Shown: positions 7,947 to 16,114 of the stretch, piece by piece
Numbering within the stretch: position 1 is the stretch's first letter
How the letters are laid out: each line of letters starts with the position of its first letter
From: an uncultured Bacteroidota bacterium
GTDB lineage: Bacteria > Bacteroidota > Bacteroidia > AKYH767-A > JABDAW01
Assembly: GCA_903911135.1 (NCBI GenBank)
Contig: CAIWCG010000039.1
Span: 1-45,917 of the forward strand
DNA: 45,917 nt
Direction of reading: 5' to 3'
Notes under the pieces: model-generated
What the model was told of the DNA's origin: nothing
The model's database searches: none
The model's input: only the letters and a program-made list of their open reading frames with translations
Program-made: the position numbers and the translations under genes

Positions 7947-8168
7947 TTACTTAGTATGAAATCCACTGGTATAATTAATCACAACACACTGAACCCTCAA
8001 CCATGATTTTAACCACTCATCAAAATCCATGTCGTCAGGGTCTTTATGCAAATAAGCATGAATCAGAGCATCTTTATGCTCCAAATCACAATCTAAATGA
8101 CCTCCTAAATTATGAGAATCTACTTTTTTTTTACGTCTCCCTGCAAAACTTGAATCTTGGTAATACAA
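7947..8168 (-). CDS. Tail assembly chaperone, C-terminal part made by -1 frameshift
   Basis: This frame overlaps the upstream chaperone and has no convincing start of its own. After the A9 run at 8124-8132 it reads KKKVDSHNLGGHLDCDLEHK and ends ...VINYTSGFHTK just before the tape measure gene. By analogy with lambda gpG/gpGT and P2 gpE/E' it is most likely translated as a C-terminal extension of the upstream protein. The fusion chaperone binds the tape measure and recruits tube subunits. Confidence 0.7.
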   Translation of the reverse strand: MYYQDSSFAGRRKKKVDSHNLGGHLDCDLEHKDALIHAYLHKDPDDMDFDEWLKSWLRVQCVVINYTSGFHTK

Positions 8169-8581
8169 GCAAGTTCGGCACTTGGAGCAACGAAAACATA
8201 TTGAGGCTCCGATTGAGAATAGAGCCTCGGGTCGGAAATTTTCTGTATCAAAAGGCTTTCCAAATAAACCTTACCAGCATCCAGCGAAATCTCTCCCTGT
8301 CCTTTCATTAAGGCTTGAAGAGCGAGTCTCATCACTACGATATTTGGGGCGCGAAGGAAGCCAGCGATTATCTCACCATCATTTCCGGTAACGGTCAGCC
8401 AGTCGCTTGCGCCTTGGTCCTTATACTTTTCTACTAAGGCATCCAAGAGGCTTGATTTTTTCTCATTAAAAGCCTCTTGATACTCCGGTAATGATTTAGT
8501 ATCCTTATCAGTCGAAACGTTCAAATCCGATAAGGATTTGATGTCTGTGCACTCGTTTATCTTAGTAATCAATTCTTCCAT
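8120..8581 (-). CDS. Tail assembly chaperone (gpG-like), 153 aa
   Basis: Located between tail tube and tape measure. Acidic helical protein (MEELITKINECTDIKSL...) containing the segment NDGEIIAGFLRAPNIVVMRLAL; this F-L-R-x-P pattern is common in phage tail assembly chaperones and tube-associated proteins. It ends GDVKKK at TAG (8122-8120), directly after an A9 run that allows slippage into the -1 frame. Confidence 0.7.
   Translation of the reverse strand: MEELITKINECTDIKSLSDLNVSTDKDTKSLPEYQEAFNEKKSSLLDALVEKYKDQGASDWLTVTGNDGEIIAGFLRAPNIVVMRLALQALMKGQGEISLDAGKVYLESLLIQKISDPRLYSQSEPQYVFVAPSAELACITKIQVLQGDVKKK
8124..8132 (-). promoter_or_regulatory. Ribosomal frameshift site (A9 run)
   Basis: Minus strand GTAAAAAAAAAGTAG: in the zero frame it reads V-K-K-K-stop; a -1 slip gives K-K-K-V-D-S and continues 58 more codons. 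Position between tube and tape measure makes programmed frameshifting the natural reading. Confidence 0.75.
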
Positions 8582-9009
8582 TATAATCTTTTTATCCCTG
8601 CAAAAATAAATGGAACCGCAACCTTTAAACTCATGTCTCCTTGGTTAGCTTTCATCTCATCCGTCAACCATTCTACTGCCAAAAGGATTTCAGTCGTTAT
8701 GATTGAGTTGGCATTAATCCCGTAAGACAAAGGCATATCCGAGAATGGTATTGCCAACGGGTCCTGATTTGGTGCGGCGGCAATAAAGGCATTCCAGTTT
8801 TCTTTATAAATTTCAATAGCCCCTGAATAATCTTTCATACCATAAGATCTTCCTATTGGTTCATAACCGGCACCATATACATTTTCCTTTTTCTGGTCTA
8901 TCTTGTATTCTATCTTAGTGATTCCGATTAAAGGAACACCGTAAGGACTGAAAACCAAGTCAGCCCAAGAATACATCACACCATTGATTAAAACATTATT
9001 CAGTACCAT
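8581..9009 (-). CDS. Tail tube protein, 142 aa
   Basis: Follows the sheath gene by two bases and precedes the chaperones, the position of the tube in contractile phages. The segment ITKIEYKIDQKKENVYGAGYEPIGRSYG and then AIEIYKENW matches the beta-strand plus Gly-rich loop of XkdM/Mu gpM-type tube proteins, which are about 120-145 residues. It forms the inner tube that the sheath drives through the envelope. Confidence 0.75.
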   Translation of the reverse strand: MVLNNVLINGVMYSWADLVFSPYGVPLIGITKIEYKIDQKKENVYGAGYEPIGRSYGMKDYSGAIEIYKENWNAFIAAAPNQDPLAIPFSDMPLSYGINANSIITTEILLAVEWLTDEMKANQGDMSLKVAVPFIFAGIKRL

Positions 9010-9011
9010 AA

Positions 9012-10607
9012 TTAATTATTGCTTAGGTTAATAATGATTGAACGGGCAATGCCTTGAAGCCCTAACTGTAATCCTATCACGATTTTACCACTCGTCACGA
9101 TATTTTGATTTGGGTTGATAGTCGCTGTATAACCAGCTATTTCTGTAGTCGCCTGTCCAGGCTGTAAAGAAGTCATCGGAGCCAAGGCATTTGAAATCAT
9201 ACTCTGCCAGATACTCAACGACAAAGAAGTAGGGGTTCCGTCTGTGTTCACATCCACATCTCCATTAAGCAAAGGTAAAAACTCAAGATATAAAAGCCTC
9301 GCAGCTTTGTCAAAAACCCTGTTATTATTTATCCATGCAAAAGATGAAGCCGCGGAGATTAAGCAAGGATTGTCATTTTGAAACACTCCCGACAAACCAA
9401 CATAAGAACCGTTGTAAATATAGCGGTAGCGATCCAAAAGAGCCAACAAATTACTATCAGCTATCAGGTCAATATTATGTCCATTCCCGAACGCAGGAAC
9501 CGCCAAATTAATTCCATCTGTCAGGTTGTATTTAGATACCCATCCTTGGTCGTCATTAACCGGACTTAAACTGATTGTTCCTAATTTAGCACCTATGTCA
9601 GTTATTGAATAACCCTGACCTTTATAAATCAACCATCCCGGGTCGGTTACTGGATTCAACGTTGAATTTATCCATCCTCCTTGGGAAAGGATTGCAGAAA
9701 CTCCAAAGTCTGTCCATGTACTCGCATCCGTCAAGGTGGTGAGGTCTGAAATCGCTGAAATATCAGTTCCTATGATAATAGAAACTGGCATGTGATATCC
9801 GTCCAAAGTAACCTTAACAGCCTGACAAGCATCCGCAACAGTCTTTATCCATGCTGCCGTTCCACTTCCAGAACCACCCGCGCCACAATTTCCAAGATAA
9901 ACGCCTGCTTGTCTCATCGCGCCATTAGCACCGCCCGAACCTTGTAAGGTCTGAATCTCTTGAAAATTCCAAGCATTGCCCGTGATAGGAGCGAAATAGA
10001 CCCAAAGGTTGCCATTTGGATTCAGACGGTAATACTCGGTGATATGATAATTCCATTGTGCTAATAAAGAGGCTGCTCCTCCAGCAAAAGGTGTCGTAAC
10101 AGAACCAGCCAACCCACCTGTTTGAACGATTGTAATTGATAGAGGGGTGTTTGTATTTAAAAACTTTCCTAATTTCTTTGGTGCCGTAATAGTCACCGTT
10201 GTAGTCGAAGCAACGGCTGTATATCCATGAGAATAAGTCAGCGCATTAATAGCCGCCGCAATAGCAGTACAAGCCAACGCAATAGTAGTGTCTGTAGATG
10301 CCAAAGTACATGCACACAAAGTGGTTGTTTTGTCAGGCTCTACAACTTTAACCGTTGCAAGGTCACCACCAGCACCCAAGTGAGAAATCGTAATCACCCC
10401 AACGGCACCAGTGCCATCAGAGAAATCATTCAAGATTCCTAAAGCGTCAAGCGTCGCCCGATCCCCTCCCAGAATATTCTTGATTCTATGGGTAGAATCA
10501 AATCCCGTCGGCAAGTTATCTGTAAAAAACAGCATTCCAGAAACGAAATCAGACCCGGGGGCTTGATTTGGATTTGTCAGAATCCTATTTATCGTTACTT
10601 TATTCAT
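9012..10607 (-). CDS. Tail sheath protein, 531 aa
   Basis: Large Gly/Ala/Thr-rich structural protein upstream of the tube. Near the N-terminus IKNILGGDRATLDALGI, then a Thr-rich inserted beta-domain at about 65-165, then the core with YHITEYYRLNPNGNLWVYFAP, GYHMPVSIIIGTDISAIS, SEQGWVSKYN-like repeats and a C-terminal FDKAARLLYLEFLPLLNGDVDV followed by GKIVIGLQLGLQGIARSI. The last two elements correspond to the sheath handshake domain and arms. It resembles the DUF2586 sheath family. Confidence 0.8.
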   Translation of the reverse strand: MNKVTINRILTNPNQAPGSDFVSGMLFFTDNLPTGFDSTHRIKNILGGDRATLDALGILNDFSDGTGAVGVITISHLGAGGDLATVKVVEPDKTTTLCACTLASTDTTIALACTAIAAAINALTYSHGYTAVASTTTVTITAPKKLGKFLNTNTPLSITIVQTGGLAGSVTTPFAGGAASLLAQWNYHITEYYRLNPNGNLWVYFAPITGNAWNFQEIQTLQGSGGANGAMRQAGVYLGNCGAGGSGSGTAAWIKTVADACQAVKVTLDGYHMPVSIIIGTDISAISDLTTLTDASTWTDFGVSAILSQGGWINSTLNPVTDPGWLIYKGQGYSITDIGAKLGTISLSPVNDDQGWVSKYNLTDGINLAVPAFGNGHNIDLIADSNLLALLDRYRYIYNGSYVGLSGVFQNDNPCLISAASSFAWINNNRVFDKAARLLYLEFLPLLNGDVDVNTDGTPTSLSLSIWQSMISNALAPMTSLQPGQATTEIAGYTATINPNQNIVTSGKIVIGLQLGLQGIARSIIINLSNN

Positions 10608-10791
10608 TCTTTTTTGGTTTTGGTTTTGGTTCTTCGCCCTTTACATAAAACACCGTTTCTTGATGATTTGTGTCACTTGCACCTACATAAATACTACCAT
10701 TTTCCGCAACCACAATCTTATCCGATGTTCTAAATATTGGACCCAATTCGCGTTTAGCGTGGATAGTAGCTTCTTGCTGGTCTTTAATCAT
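10600..10791 (-). CDS. Hypothetical virion-region protein, 63 aa
   Basis: Starts MIKDQQEATIHAKRELGP and ends with a KPKPKKNE tail overlapping the sheath start by 8 nt. No family recognised. Its place between decoration-like and sheath genes is where head-tail completion or small tail proteins often lie. Confidence 0.6.
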   Translation of the reverse strand: MIKDQQEATIHAKRELGPIFRTSDKIVVAENGSIYVGASDTNHQETVFYVKGEEPKPKPKKNE

Positions 10792-11123
10792 TATGCTCCT
10801 ACCGTTCTTGCTGTTTCAACCCAATTAGCACCGTCAAACTGGAAGCTAATAGTCGCGCTCTTGTTCGCGCCAACTACAATAGTGGTTGCTGAAAGCCCTG
10901 AAAATCCAGTGCTGAATGTCATTGTCCTTGCAGATCCGTCAGCCTTAAAATCCATCACCAACCTATCGCTTTTCAAAGGTCTCTTGACGTTGGCAGTAAA
11001 TGTCGTTGCTCCGGTCGGGGAGTAATAAACATTCGTCTTAGCAGCATCCGAAGCAAACGGCAAATCTACCGTTGCGGCATAAGCCGGAGTTTCGTTGCTC
11101 GTATTTAATTCATGTACTTGCAT
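10791..11123 (-). CDS. Decoration-like beta-rich protein, 110 aa
   Basis: All-beta protein with a C-terminal segment SATISFQFDGANWVETART. The same segment, in the form RATIAFRFDGVKWQESEAK, closes the protein encoded at 11496, so the two are paralogues. Position just downstream of the putative capsid gene suggests head decoration; a fibre or adhesion role is the alternative. It shares its last base with the start of the next gene. Confidence 0.6.
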   Translation of the reverse strand: MQVHELNTSNETPAYAATVDLPFASDAAKTNVYYSPTGATTFTANVKRPLKSDRLVMDFKADGSARTMTFSTGFSGLSATTIVVGANKSATISFQFDGANWVETARTVGA

Positions 11124-11133
11124 GATAATTTAA

Positions 11134-11496
11134 TTAAACGATTGCTGCTTCAGTTTCTTTCGGAATGTCATCAACTACCTTGGCACTCTTGTCAAGGATT
11201 TCATCTCTTGAAATAACTTCAAGGATTTCATGGTAAGGATGAGGTTGTTTGGTTCCTTTTGCCGCAGACACATCATAAGATGTATATTGCTTAGCTCCTG
11301 GAGAAGTTCTGTCGCATTGCGCCAACTTCATTCCCATTTCTTTCTTCTTCACATCTTTTGGCTGCTGATTCATCCAATAAGCATGAGTGGTCCATTTCAA
11401 ATTTCCATCACCATCTTTGTAGAGGTACGCTTCCCGAATGTCGGGGTTAATCATCGCTTCGTTTCTTAACGAGCCTGGTATTGCATTTTTTGCCAT
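11134..11496 (-). CDS. Hypothetical virion-region protein, 120 aa
   Basis: Starts MAKNAIPGSLRNEAMINPDI and includes KWTTHAYWMNQQPKDVKKKEMGMKL. No family recognised. It sits between the two paralogous decoration-like proteins and shares one base with its upstream neighbour. Confidence 0.6.
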   Translation of the reverse strand: MAKNAIPGSLRNEAMINPDIREAYLYKDGDGNLKWTTHAYWMNQQPKDVKKKEMGMKLAQCDRTSPGAKQYTSYDVSAAKGTKQPHPYHEILEVISRDEILDKSAKVVDDIPKETEAAIV

Positions 11497-11963
11497 TACT
11501 TTATTAATTTAGCTTCTGATTCTTGCCATTTCACACCATCAAACCTAAATGCAATTGTCGCCCTTCCAGTAACTTTCAATGTAGGTCCTTTGATCAATAC
11601 AAGGCTGTCGGCATTACCAAAACTAAATCCTGAATTTACCACAAAGTGAATTAATGGGGCTTTGATAGTATCTGCTGCGCTTGTAAATTGGAAATACATC
11701 ATATCTCCATTATAAGATTGTGTTGAATTAACCGAATAAAACAAGGTATCATTCACAACTCCATTAGGGCTAACGATGTTAATATACCCGCTTGGGTACA
11801 ACTTAACGGTGTCTAACCCGGCTTGATCGCCTGTGGTGTTCTGCCAGATTGTGAGAGGTCGGAAGGTATTATCGTGAGGCGGCGAACCTGCCCTAATACT
11901 TACACTTTGCGCTGTCGCAAACATTGATGTCAAAAGACATACTATTAACAATATTTTTTTCAT
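11496..11963 (-). CDS. Exported decoration-like protein, 155 aa
   Basis: The N-terminus MKKILLIVCLLTSMFATAQS is a textbook Bacteroidota Sec signal peptide with cleavage after ATAQ/S. The mature part is beta-rich and ends with the paralogous motif described for the gene at 10791. A secreted protein in the middle of a head-tail operon is unexpected; it may coat the cell surface, or the signal may have been captured from a host fibre-like gene. Confidence 0.65.
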   Translation of the reverse strand: MKKILLIVCLLTSMFATAQSVSIRAGSPPHDNTFRPLTIWQNTTGDQAGLDTVKLYPSGYINIVSPNGVVNDTLFYSVNSTQSYNGDMMYFQFTSAADTIKAPLIHFVVNSGFSFGNADSLVLIKGPTLKVTGRATIAFRFDGVKWQESEAKLIK

Positions 11964-11982
11964 TTTAATTAATTATTTACGA

Positions 11983-13188
11983 TTAAGGAATAAAAGAGTT
12001 CGCTGTCAAGGTAGTCGCCATGAAAACCTTATTGGACCAGCCGTACTGAACGGCTATCTTTAACAGAATTTTAATGAAGAACAACTCTGAATTAGGTTGC
12101 AGACGATTCATCAAAACATTCTCGTCACTTACCGAGTTCATACCTACCCAAAGATTTCCGGTAGTGTCTGGAACCGACTCTGTGAACACAATAGTATTGT
12201 CTGCCATACCAGCAACTACATTAACAGTATAACCGTGGAACTTCCAAAGTCCGGCATCTGTAGTATTCTGATTCTTGAAAGCATTGTTCGTCAAGAACTG
12301 TTGAAACAACACACCCGAAGCAACGCTCATCGTGAACTGCATCCTTGAATACCTGGTAGCTTTCGACATCAACGCCTTGTTATTTGTCGCCGCCGCCGTT
12401 TCAAGGTCCGCAAGGTAGGTTCCGATATTCGCATTCGTGAAAGTCACCACACTCGATGTCTTATAGACATTAGCGTCATTAACAAACAACTTAATAAAAC
12501 CATCAAAGAACTGATATTGATACCTTGCGTCTGTCGAAGGCAACGTCGAATAGTTCGTAGAGCCAATCCAGAAATTTTGCTCCACACCCTCGAAGCAATA
12601 TCCTGTATAAACACTCAAAAGATAATTCTCAAACGTCACCGGTAGCTGACGATCCAAAAGCATCTCAGAGAGCGCACCTTCTTTTCCGGCTTCCCAATAA
12701 GTTTCCAAATCCCTTGGATTAAACTCGGTATAAGCCATGATGTTCTGCGGTGCAAGCAACTGACCTGTTACCGTGATCTGCCCCGAACTTGTAGGGGTCT
12801 CATTTCTCGGCTGTAATGGTGCTGTTACGTTCATCGCTCCTACCGTTACCTTGTCTTTGATTCCATCGATAACATACACTATCTTTTTATCGATAGTATC
12901 CAAGTCATAGATGGCTGGCAACGTGTAAAACGGCGCAAACGTTCCGGCAAACGTAGTGTCTGAAATCACCAAGCCGTCATAAGCATGACCCGGCTTGGCT
13001 TTAAATACCCGTCCTAAGACGAATAACACACCGGCGCCAGCAATTATCCACAAGGGATTAAGGCTGACAATAGCAGCAACCGGATCAACTGCTAAACCTG
13101 ATAGGATCGTTCCAGAAATAAGGAACGCCATCATAAAAGCTGTTACAAGGAACAGTATTCTTTTTGGATTCTTCATTGTATTTTTCAT
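11983..13188 (-). CDS. Putative major capsid protein with N-terminal membrane segments, 401 aa
   Basis: It follows the protease-scaffold gene, the invariant position of the major capsid protein, and has the usual length. Residues about 75-401 are a soluble mixed alpha/beta protein including AYTEFNPRDLETYWEAGKEG and a C-terminal FIKILLKIAVQYGWSNKVF. Residues 1-65 are odd: a basic start (MKNTMKNPKRI) and two hydrophobic helices (about 11-33 and 45-63). In a head protein this N-terminal part would be expected to be removed by the upstream protease (a delta domain); here it could also dock proheads on the membrane. The assignment rests on gene order. Confidence 0.7.
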   Translation of the reverse strand: MKNTMKNPKRILFLVTAFMMAFLISGTILSGLAVDPVAAIVSLNPLWIIAGAGVLFVLGRVFKAKPGHAYDGLVISDTTFAGTFAPFYTLPAIYDLDTIDKKIVYVIDGIKDKVTVGAMNVTAPLQPRNETPTSSGQITVTGQLLAPQNIMAYTEFNPRDLETYWEAGKEGALSEMLLDRQLPVTFENYLLSVYTGYCFEGVEQNFWIGSTNYSTLPSTDARYQYQFFDGFIKLFVNDANVYKTSSVVTFTNANIGTYLADLETAAATNNKALMSKATRYSRMQFTMSVASGVLFQQFLTNNAFKNQNTTDAGLWKFHGYTVNVVAGMADNTIVFTESVPDTTGNLWVGMNSVSDENVLMNRLQPNSELFFIKILLKIAVQYGWSNKVFMATTLTANSFIP

Positions 13189-13196
13189 TTGATAAA

Positions 13197-14552
13197 TTAC
13201 ACTTTGTTTTCGCCCTTTTTACCGAAGTTGGACTTCGCGGCTCTCTGCTGCACCAATTTAGTAACAGCGTCAATTTCCTCCTTCGTAGAAGAATTCTTAG
13301 GAGTAATTACCACCTTGCTCGAAATCACATTACCTTCTTTGTCTTTGTTTTCAATCAAAGTCTGCTCCAGGGAGACAAACTTCGTTTCCGATTCCTTGGC
13401 AACCGCTGGAATAGCGTCAATGATGCTCTTGGTATTTTCGAACATCTCCTGACTCTTGGCCGCCGAATCAACAAAATTTTTCACATCTTCCGCTTTGAAC
13501 ACGATGTTTTTTTCTTCCATCGCGTTCTTGATGTGAATGCTCATGGAATTCTTACGAACCTCCATTTCTTTGTGATCTTTTTCCTCGTTCATGTTCTTGA
13601 ACTTGTCCTGCATGGTGGAAAACTTATCACATAAGTCCTCGAATTTCCCTTGCAGCTCTTCATGGTCGCCTTTCAAAGCCTCATGATCAGCACGAAGTTT
13701 ATCATGCTTTTTGGTCATTTCCTTGATAACTGGCTTCAAAGAACCAGCCTCATCTTTGGCGTTCTTCTTATCCTCCATGCCGTCATCATCGCCGTCATCA
13801 TCATTTTTCTCTTTTTTGTTTTTGATGGCGTTGAGAGAAGTGGCACGCATTACAGACCCGATGAGTTCCTGCGAAGCATCTTCGGGCAAGCCAAGAGCCT
13901 TGGCATCTTCTTTTGTGAACATTGTATTTTTATTTTTAATTAATAATTTATTGGTAAATTCGAGTTGGGCTTTCATCATTTCGTCACCTTCGCCATTCAA
14001 AGCGTTCTTGATATTTTTGTCGGCAACATTGTCAATCTTTGTCGCAATCATGTAGGTCTTAGCTTCCTCGGCATCCATCCAAGTAGTCTTATCCATCATA
14101 GAGGCAACCTTAGCTTCTGAAAGTCCGCAACGACCTGAAATCATTTTAATAATAGAATCCCTGATAGCGTCCATTCCTTTATCTTGTTTTCCTCCGTGCG
14201 GATTGTGAAACATCAACTTGGCATAGTCTAATATGGTTCTTTCTCTACCGGCGCAAAAAATTACGGCTGCTATACTTGCTGCTACTCCCGTGCAAACGGT
14301 ATTCACTTTTGCCTTGGACGCGAGAATTGCCATATACATCTTCTGACCGTCTGAAACATAACCACCATTAGAGCAAATCCATACTTCAATGACTTTTTTG
14401 CCAGCATTATCCAAACGAAGTAAAGCATCAACAAAATCATCCCCGTCAATATAATCAACCTCTGGACATGCTGGATCGAACCCTATATCGTGATTGATCA
14501 ACAAAACTGGTTTGTCCGTGTCTGCGTAATGGATAAAATCTGTTCTTCTCAT
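13197..14552 (-). CDS. ClpP-like head maturation protease fused to scaffold, 451 aa
   Basis: The start at ATG 14552 follows the TAATTTTG promoter by six bases; an upstream TTG in the same frame lies inside the promoter. Residues 1-185 form a ClpP/S49-like fold: VICSNGGYVSD-like loop, catalytic Ser in GVAASIAAVIFCAG, His in LMFHNPHGG. Residues 190-451 are highly charged with an acidic stretch (NDDDGDDDG) and a long coiled coil (EMTKKHDKLRADHEALKGDHEELQ), typical of internal scaffolds. An internal MFTKEDAKALGLPED start could give scaffold alone. The protease cuts scaffold and capsid delta domains during maturation. Confidence 0.85.
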   Translation of the reverse strand: MRRTDFIHYADTDKPVLLINHDIGFDPACPEVDYIDGDDFVDALLRLDNAGKKVIEVWICSNGGYVSDGQKMYMAILASKAKVNTVCTGVAASIAAVIFCAGRERTILDYAKLMFHNPHGGKQDKGMDAIRDSIIKMISGRCGLSEAKVASMMDKTTWMDAEEAKTYMIATKIDNVADKNIKNALNGEGDEMMKAQLEFTNKLLIKNKNTMFTKEDAKALGLPEDASQELIGSVMRATSLNAIKNKKEKNDDDGDDDGMEDKKNAKDEAGSLKPVIKEMTKKHDKLRADHEALKGDHEELQGKFEDLCDKFSTMQDKFKNMNEEKDHKEMEVRKNSMSIHIKNAMEEKNIVFKAEDVKNFVDSAAKSQEMFENTKSIIDAIPAVAKESETKFVSLEQTLIENKDKEGNVISSKVVITPKNSSTKEEIDAVTKLVQQRAAKSNFGKKGENKV

Positions 14553-14558
14553 CGGCGG

Positions 14559-14587
14559 CAAAATTACGGCAATAAAAAAAGCCTCAA
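14559..14587 (-). promoter_or_regulatory. Promoter TAATTTTG, six bases before ATG
   Basis: Minus-strand TTTTTG (-33, ending 14585) and TAATTTTG (14566-14559), 18 bases apart, then CCGCCG and the ATG of the protease-scaffold gene. Predicts a leaderless message for the whole head-tail operon to the left. Confidence 0.65.
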
Positions 14588-14601
14588 AAATGATTTTAAG
14601 G
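14574..14601 (-). terminator. Rho-independent terminator upstream of the head operon
   Basis: Minus strand stem CCTTAAAA / TTTTGAGG (one G-U pair, 4-base loop) followed by CTTTTTTTA. It ends the operon of the small HTH gene and its tail of Ts lies between the -33 and -7 boxes of the next promoter. Confidence 0.65.
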
Positions 14602-14624
14602 TTTTCTACCTACTTTTACCGTTT

Positions 14625-14831
14625 TTACCGCTCTTTTATATGAAGGTGGTCTTTTATGTCTTTCTCTGGAATTCCCTGATGCTTTGCAAACTCTTTGATC
14701 GTCAACGGCTGTTCCGGTTTCTTATGCAAATCCTCCTTGGCGTCATTAATCTTATTACGTGCAGTCTTTTCAGAGCACCCGTATAAGGTCTGCACATCTT
14801 TAGCCTTAATGATAATTCTTGTTTCAGCCAT
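14625..14831 (-). CDS. Small HTH DNA-binding protein, 68 aa
   Basis: Starts MAETRIIIKAKDVQTLYGCSEKTARNKINDAK, which has the shape of an excisionase/MerR-like helix-turn-helix used in small Bacteroidota proteins that bind DNA, followed by a Lys-rich tail with a second possible HTH (TIKEFAKHQGIPEKDIKDHL). It lies last before a terminator and just upstream of the head operon promoter, so a regulator of late genes is possible. Confidence 0.65.
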   Translation of the reverse strand: MAETRIIIKAKDVQTLYGCSEKTARNKINDAKEDLHKKPEQPLTIKEFAKHQGIPEKDIKDHLHIKER

Positions 14832-14832
14832 C

Positions 14833-15246
14833 TTAATAGAAACATTCCAATTGATTGAGGCTTATCCATGTCTGGGTGTATTTGATCCCTCCATTAATAA
14901 GGATATTGATAGTCACATTATCGCCTGTTACCCAGCAATTAGCGGCGTGCAATGAATTCTTGTAACTCATAAATGAAACCTTGGAATAAGTCGCATAGAC
15001 CGTATCTAATATTTGAGCTACACTTGATCCGCTTACCACTGTGTATCTTCGGCATTGCGGAGCGTGTTGGGTAGTAAATTCATAAGTTACAAACACTGTG
15101 TCAGGATTGATAGGTTGATGAACCGTATCGGCTGGAGGTGGGACGATCGCTTGTGGAGGGGCTTGTTTAATAACTTCGACATCCTCTTTCTTGCATCCTA
15201 TTATAAGGATTAAAACAACTGCTAAGATTAAATTTTTCATATTCAT
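14833..15246 (-). CDS. Phage-encoded lipoprotein, 137 aa
   Basis: The N-terminus MNMKNLILAVVLILIIGCKK is a lipoprotein signal with lipobox Cys at 18, followed by a Pro-rich linker (KQAPPQAIVPPPADTVHQP) and an 80-residue beta-rich domain with three Cys. Such lipoproteins in phages often alter the cell surface and block superinfection, but nothing here proves that. The gene follows a sigma-54-like element (15261) by 15 bases, giving it its own control within the fibre region. Confidence 0.7.
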   Translation of the reverse strand: MNMKNLILAVVLILIIGCKKEDVEVIKQAPPQAIVPPPADTVHQPINPDTVFVTYEFTTQHAPQCRRYTVVSGSSVAQILDTVYATYSKVSFMSYKNSLHAANCWVTGDNVTINILINGGIKYTQTWISLNQLECFY

Positions 15247-15260
15247 TTTTTTGCCCCCTA

Positions 15261-15278
15261 AACAGATATCGTGCCAAA
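15261..15278 (-). promoter_or_regulatory. Sigma-54-like element TTTGGCACGATATCTGTT
   Basis: Minus strand TTTGGCACGATATCTGTT; the -24 half is perfect, the -12 half has CTG in place of TTG. 14 bases before the ATG of the lipoprotein gene. Confidence 0.5.
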
Positions 15279-15279
15279 G

Positions 15280-16113
15280 CTACACATTGAACTCTATTCC
15301 GTTCATATTAACAAACATTCCTGCCGTTATTTGCCCTGTGTTCACCTCAATTGCAACGTGTCCGCTTGTATCTACCAATAACGTAGCAATACCCCAACTT
15401 GTGCCTGCTATATTATAAATTGAAACTGGAAAATACATTGCTTTTGCCGGAATAAATCCTGCTGGCAACGTGAATAGCGTTACACCTCCGCCTGCTACCG
15501 CTCCAGAATTTTGAATAGCCCCTTTTAATCTCACTATATTTGGATATTTATTCATCAATGTCGGTTGTTTGATATATCCAACTGTATCTATCGTTCCTCC
15601 AACATTTGACCAGCCAGCCGCTAATGGTGGAACTACCCAATCATTCAAAGCCGCACTCTTTTGAATATTTCCAACCTCATCATAAGGACTTGGCAGTATC
15701 GTAATCGATCCACCAGCTACCGGGGAAGGTACTGCCGTGCTATCATAAACCGCCAAACTACGAATAATATGAACATACTTTTGCGACGTGTCACTCATTT
15801 GAGTAGGGTCGGCAAACGTAGTATAAGGCTCTTCTACTAAATAAACTTTAGGGTTCGATGGAAATGAATTGCAGTTTACAAAGTAGAAAAACTCTCCTTG
15901 ATAAAATGCGTATCCATTTTCTCCCGGCGAAGATTCATTGGCGACCTGGAATATAAATACCGGGTTACACGATGAAGTATCGAAGCCCGACATGGTGGCT
16001 AAGAGTTCAAATAACTGCTCTTGTCCTTTCGATAAGAAATCAAATAGCCCCGATTTTACAGGCATTCCGATACCGCCAGTCTGCCATAACGATGTTTTAA
16101 TTTTATAAGCCAT
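15280..16113 (-). CDS. Tail fibre / receptor-binding type protein, 277 aa
   Basis: The N-terminal part contains GQEQLFELLATMSGFDTSSCNPVFIFQ. From about residue 155 the pattern LNDWVVPPLAAGWSNVGGTI, then NIVRLKGAIQNSG and TLFTLPAGFIPAKAMYFPVSI is a C-terminal fibre head domain met in many phage side fibres. It follows the two baseplate wedge genes, the usual place for fibres. The target receptor cannot be read from sequence. Confidence 0.65.
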   Translation of the reverse strand: MAYKIKTSLWQTGGIGMPVKSGLFDFLSKGQEQLFELLATMSGFDTSSCNPVFIFQVANESSPGENGYAFYQGEFFYFVNCNSFPSNPKVYLVEEPYTTFADPTQMSDTSQKYVHIIRSLAVYDSTAVPSPVAGGSITILPSPYDEVGNIQKSAALNDWVVPPLAAGWSNVGGTIDTVGYIKQPTLMNKYPNIVRLKGAIQNSGAVAGGGVTLFTLPAGFIPAKAMYFPVSIYNIAGTSWGIATLLVDTSGHVAIEVNTGQITAGMFVNMNGIEFNV

Positions 16114-16114
16114 T

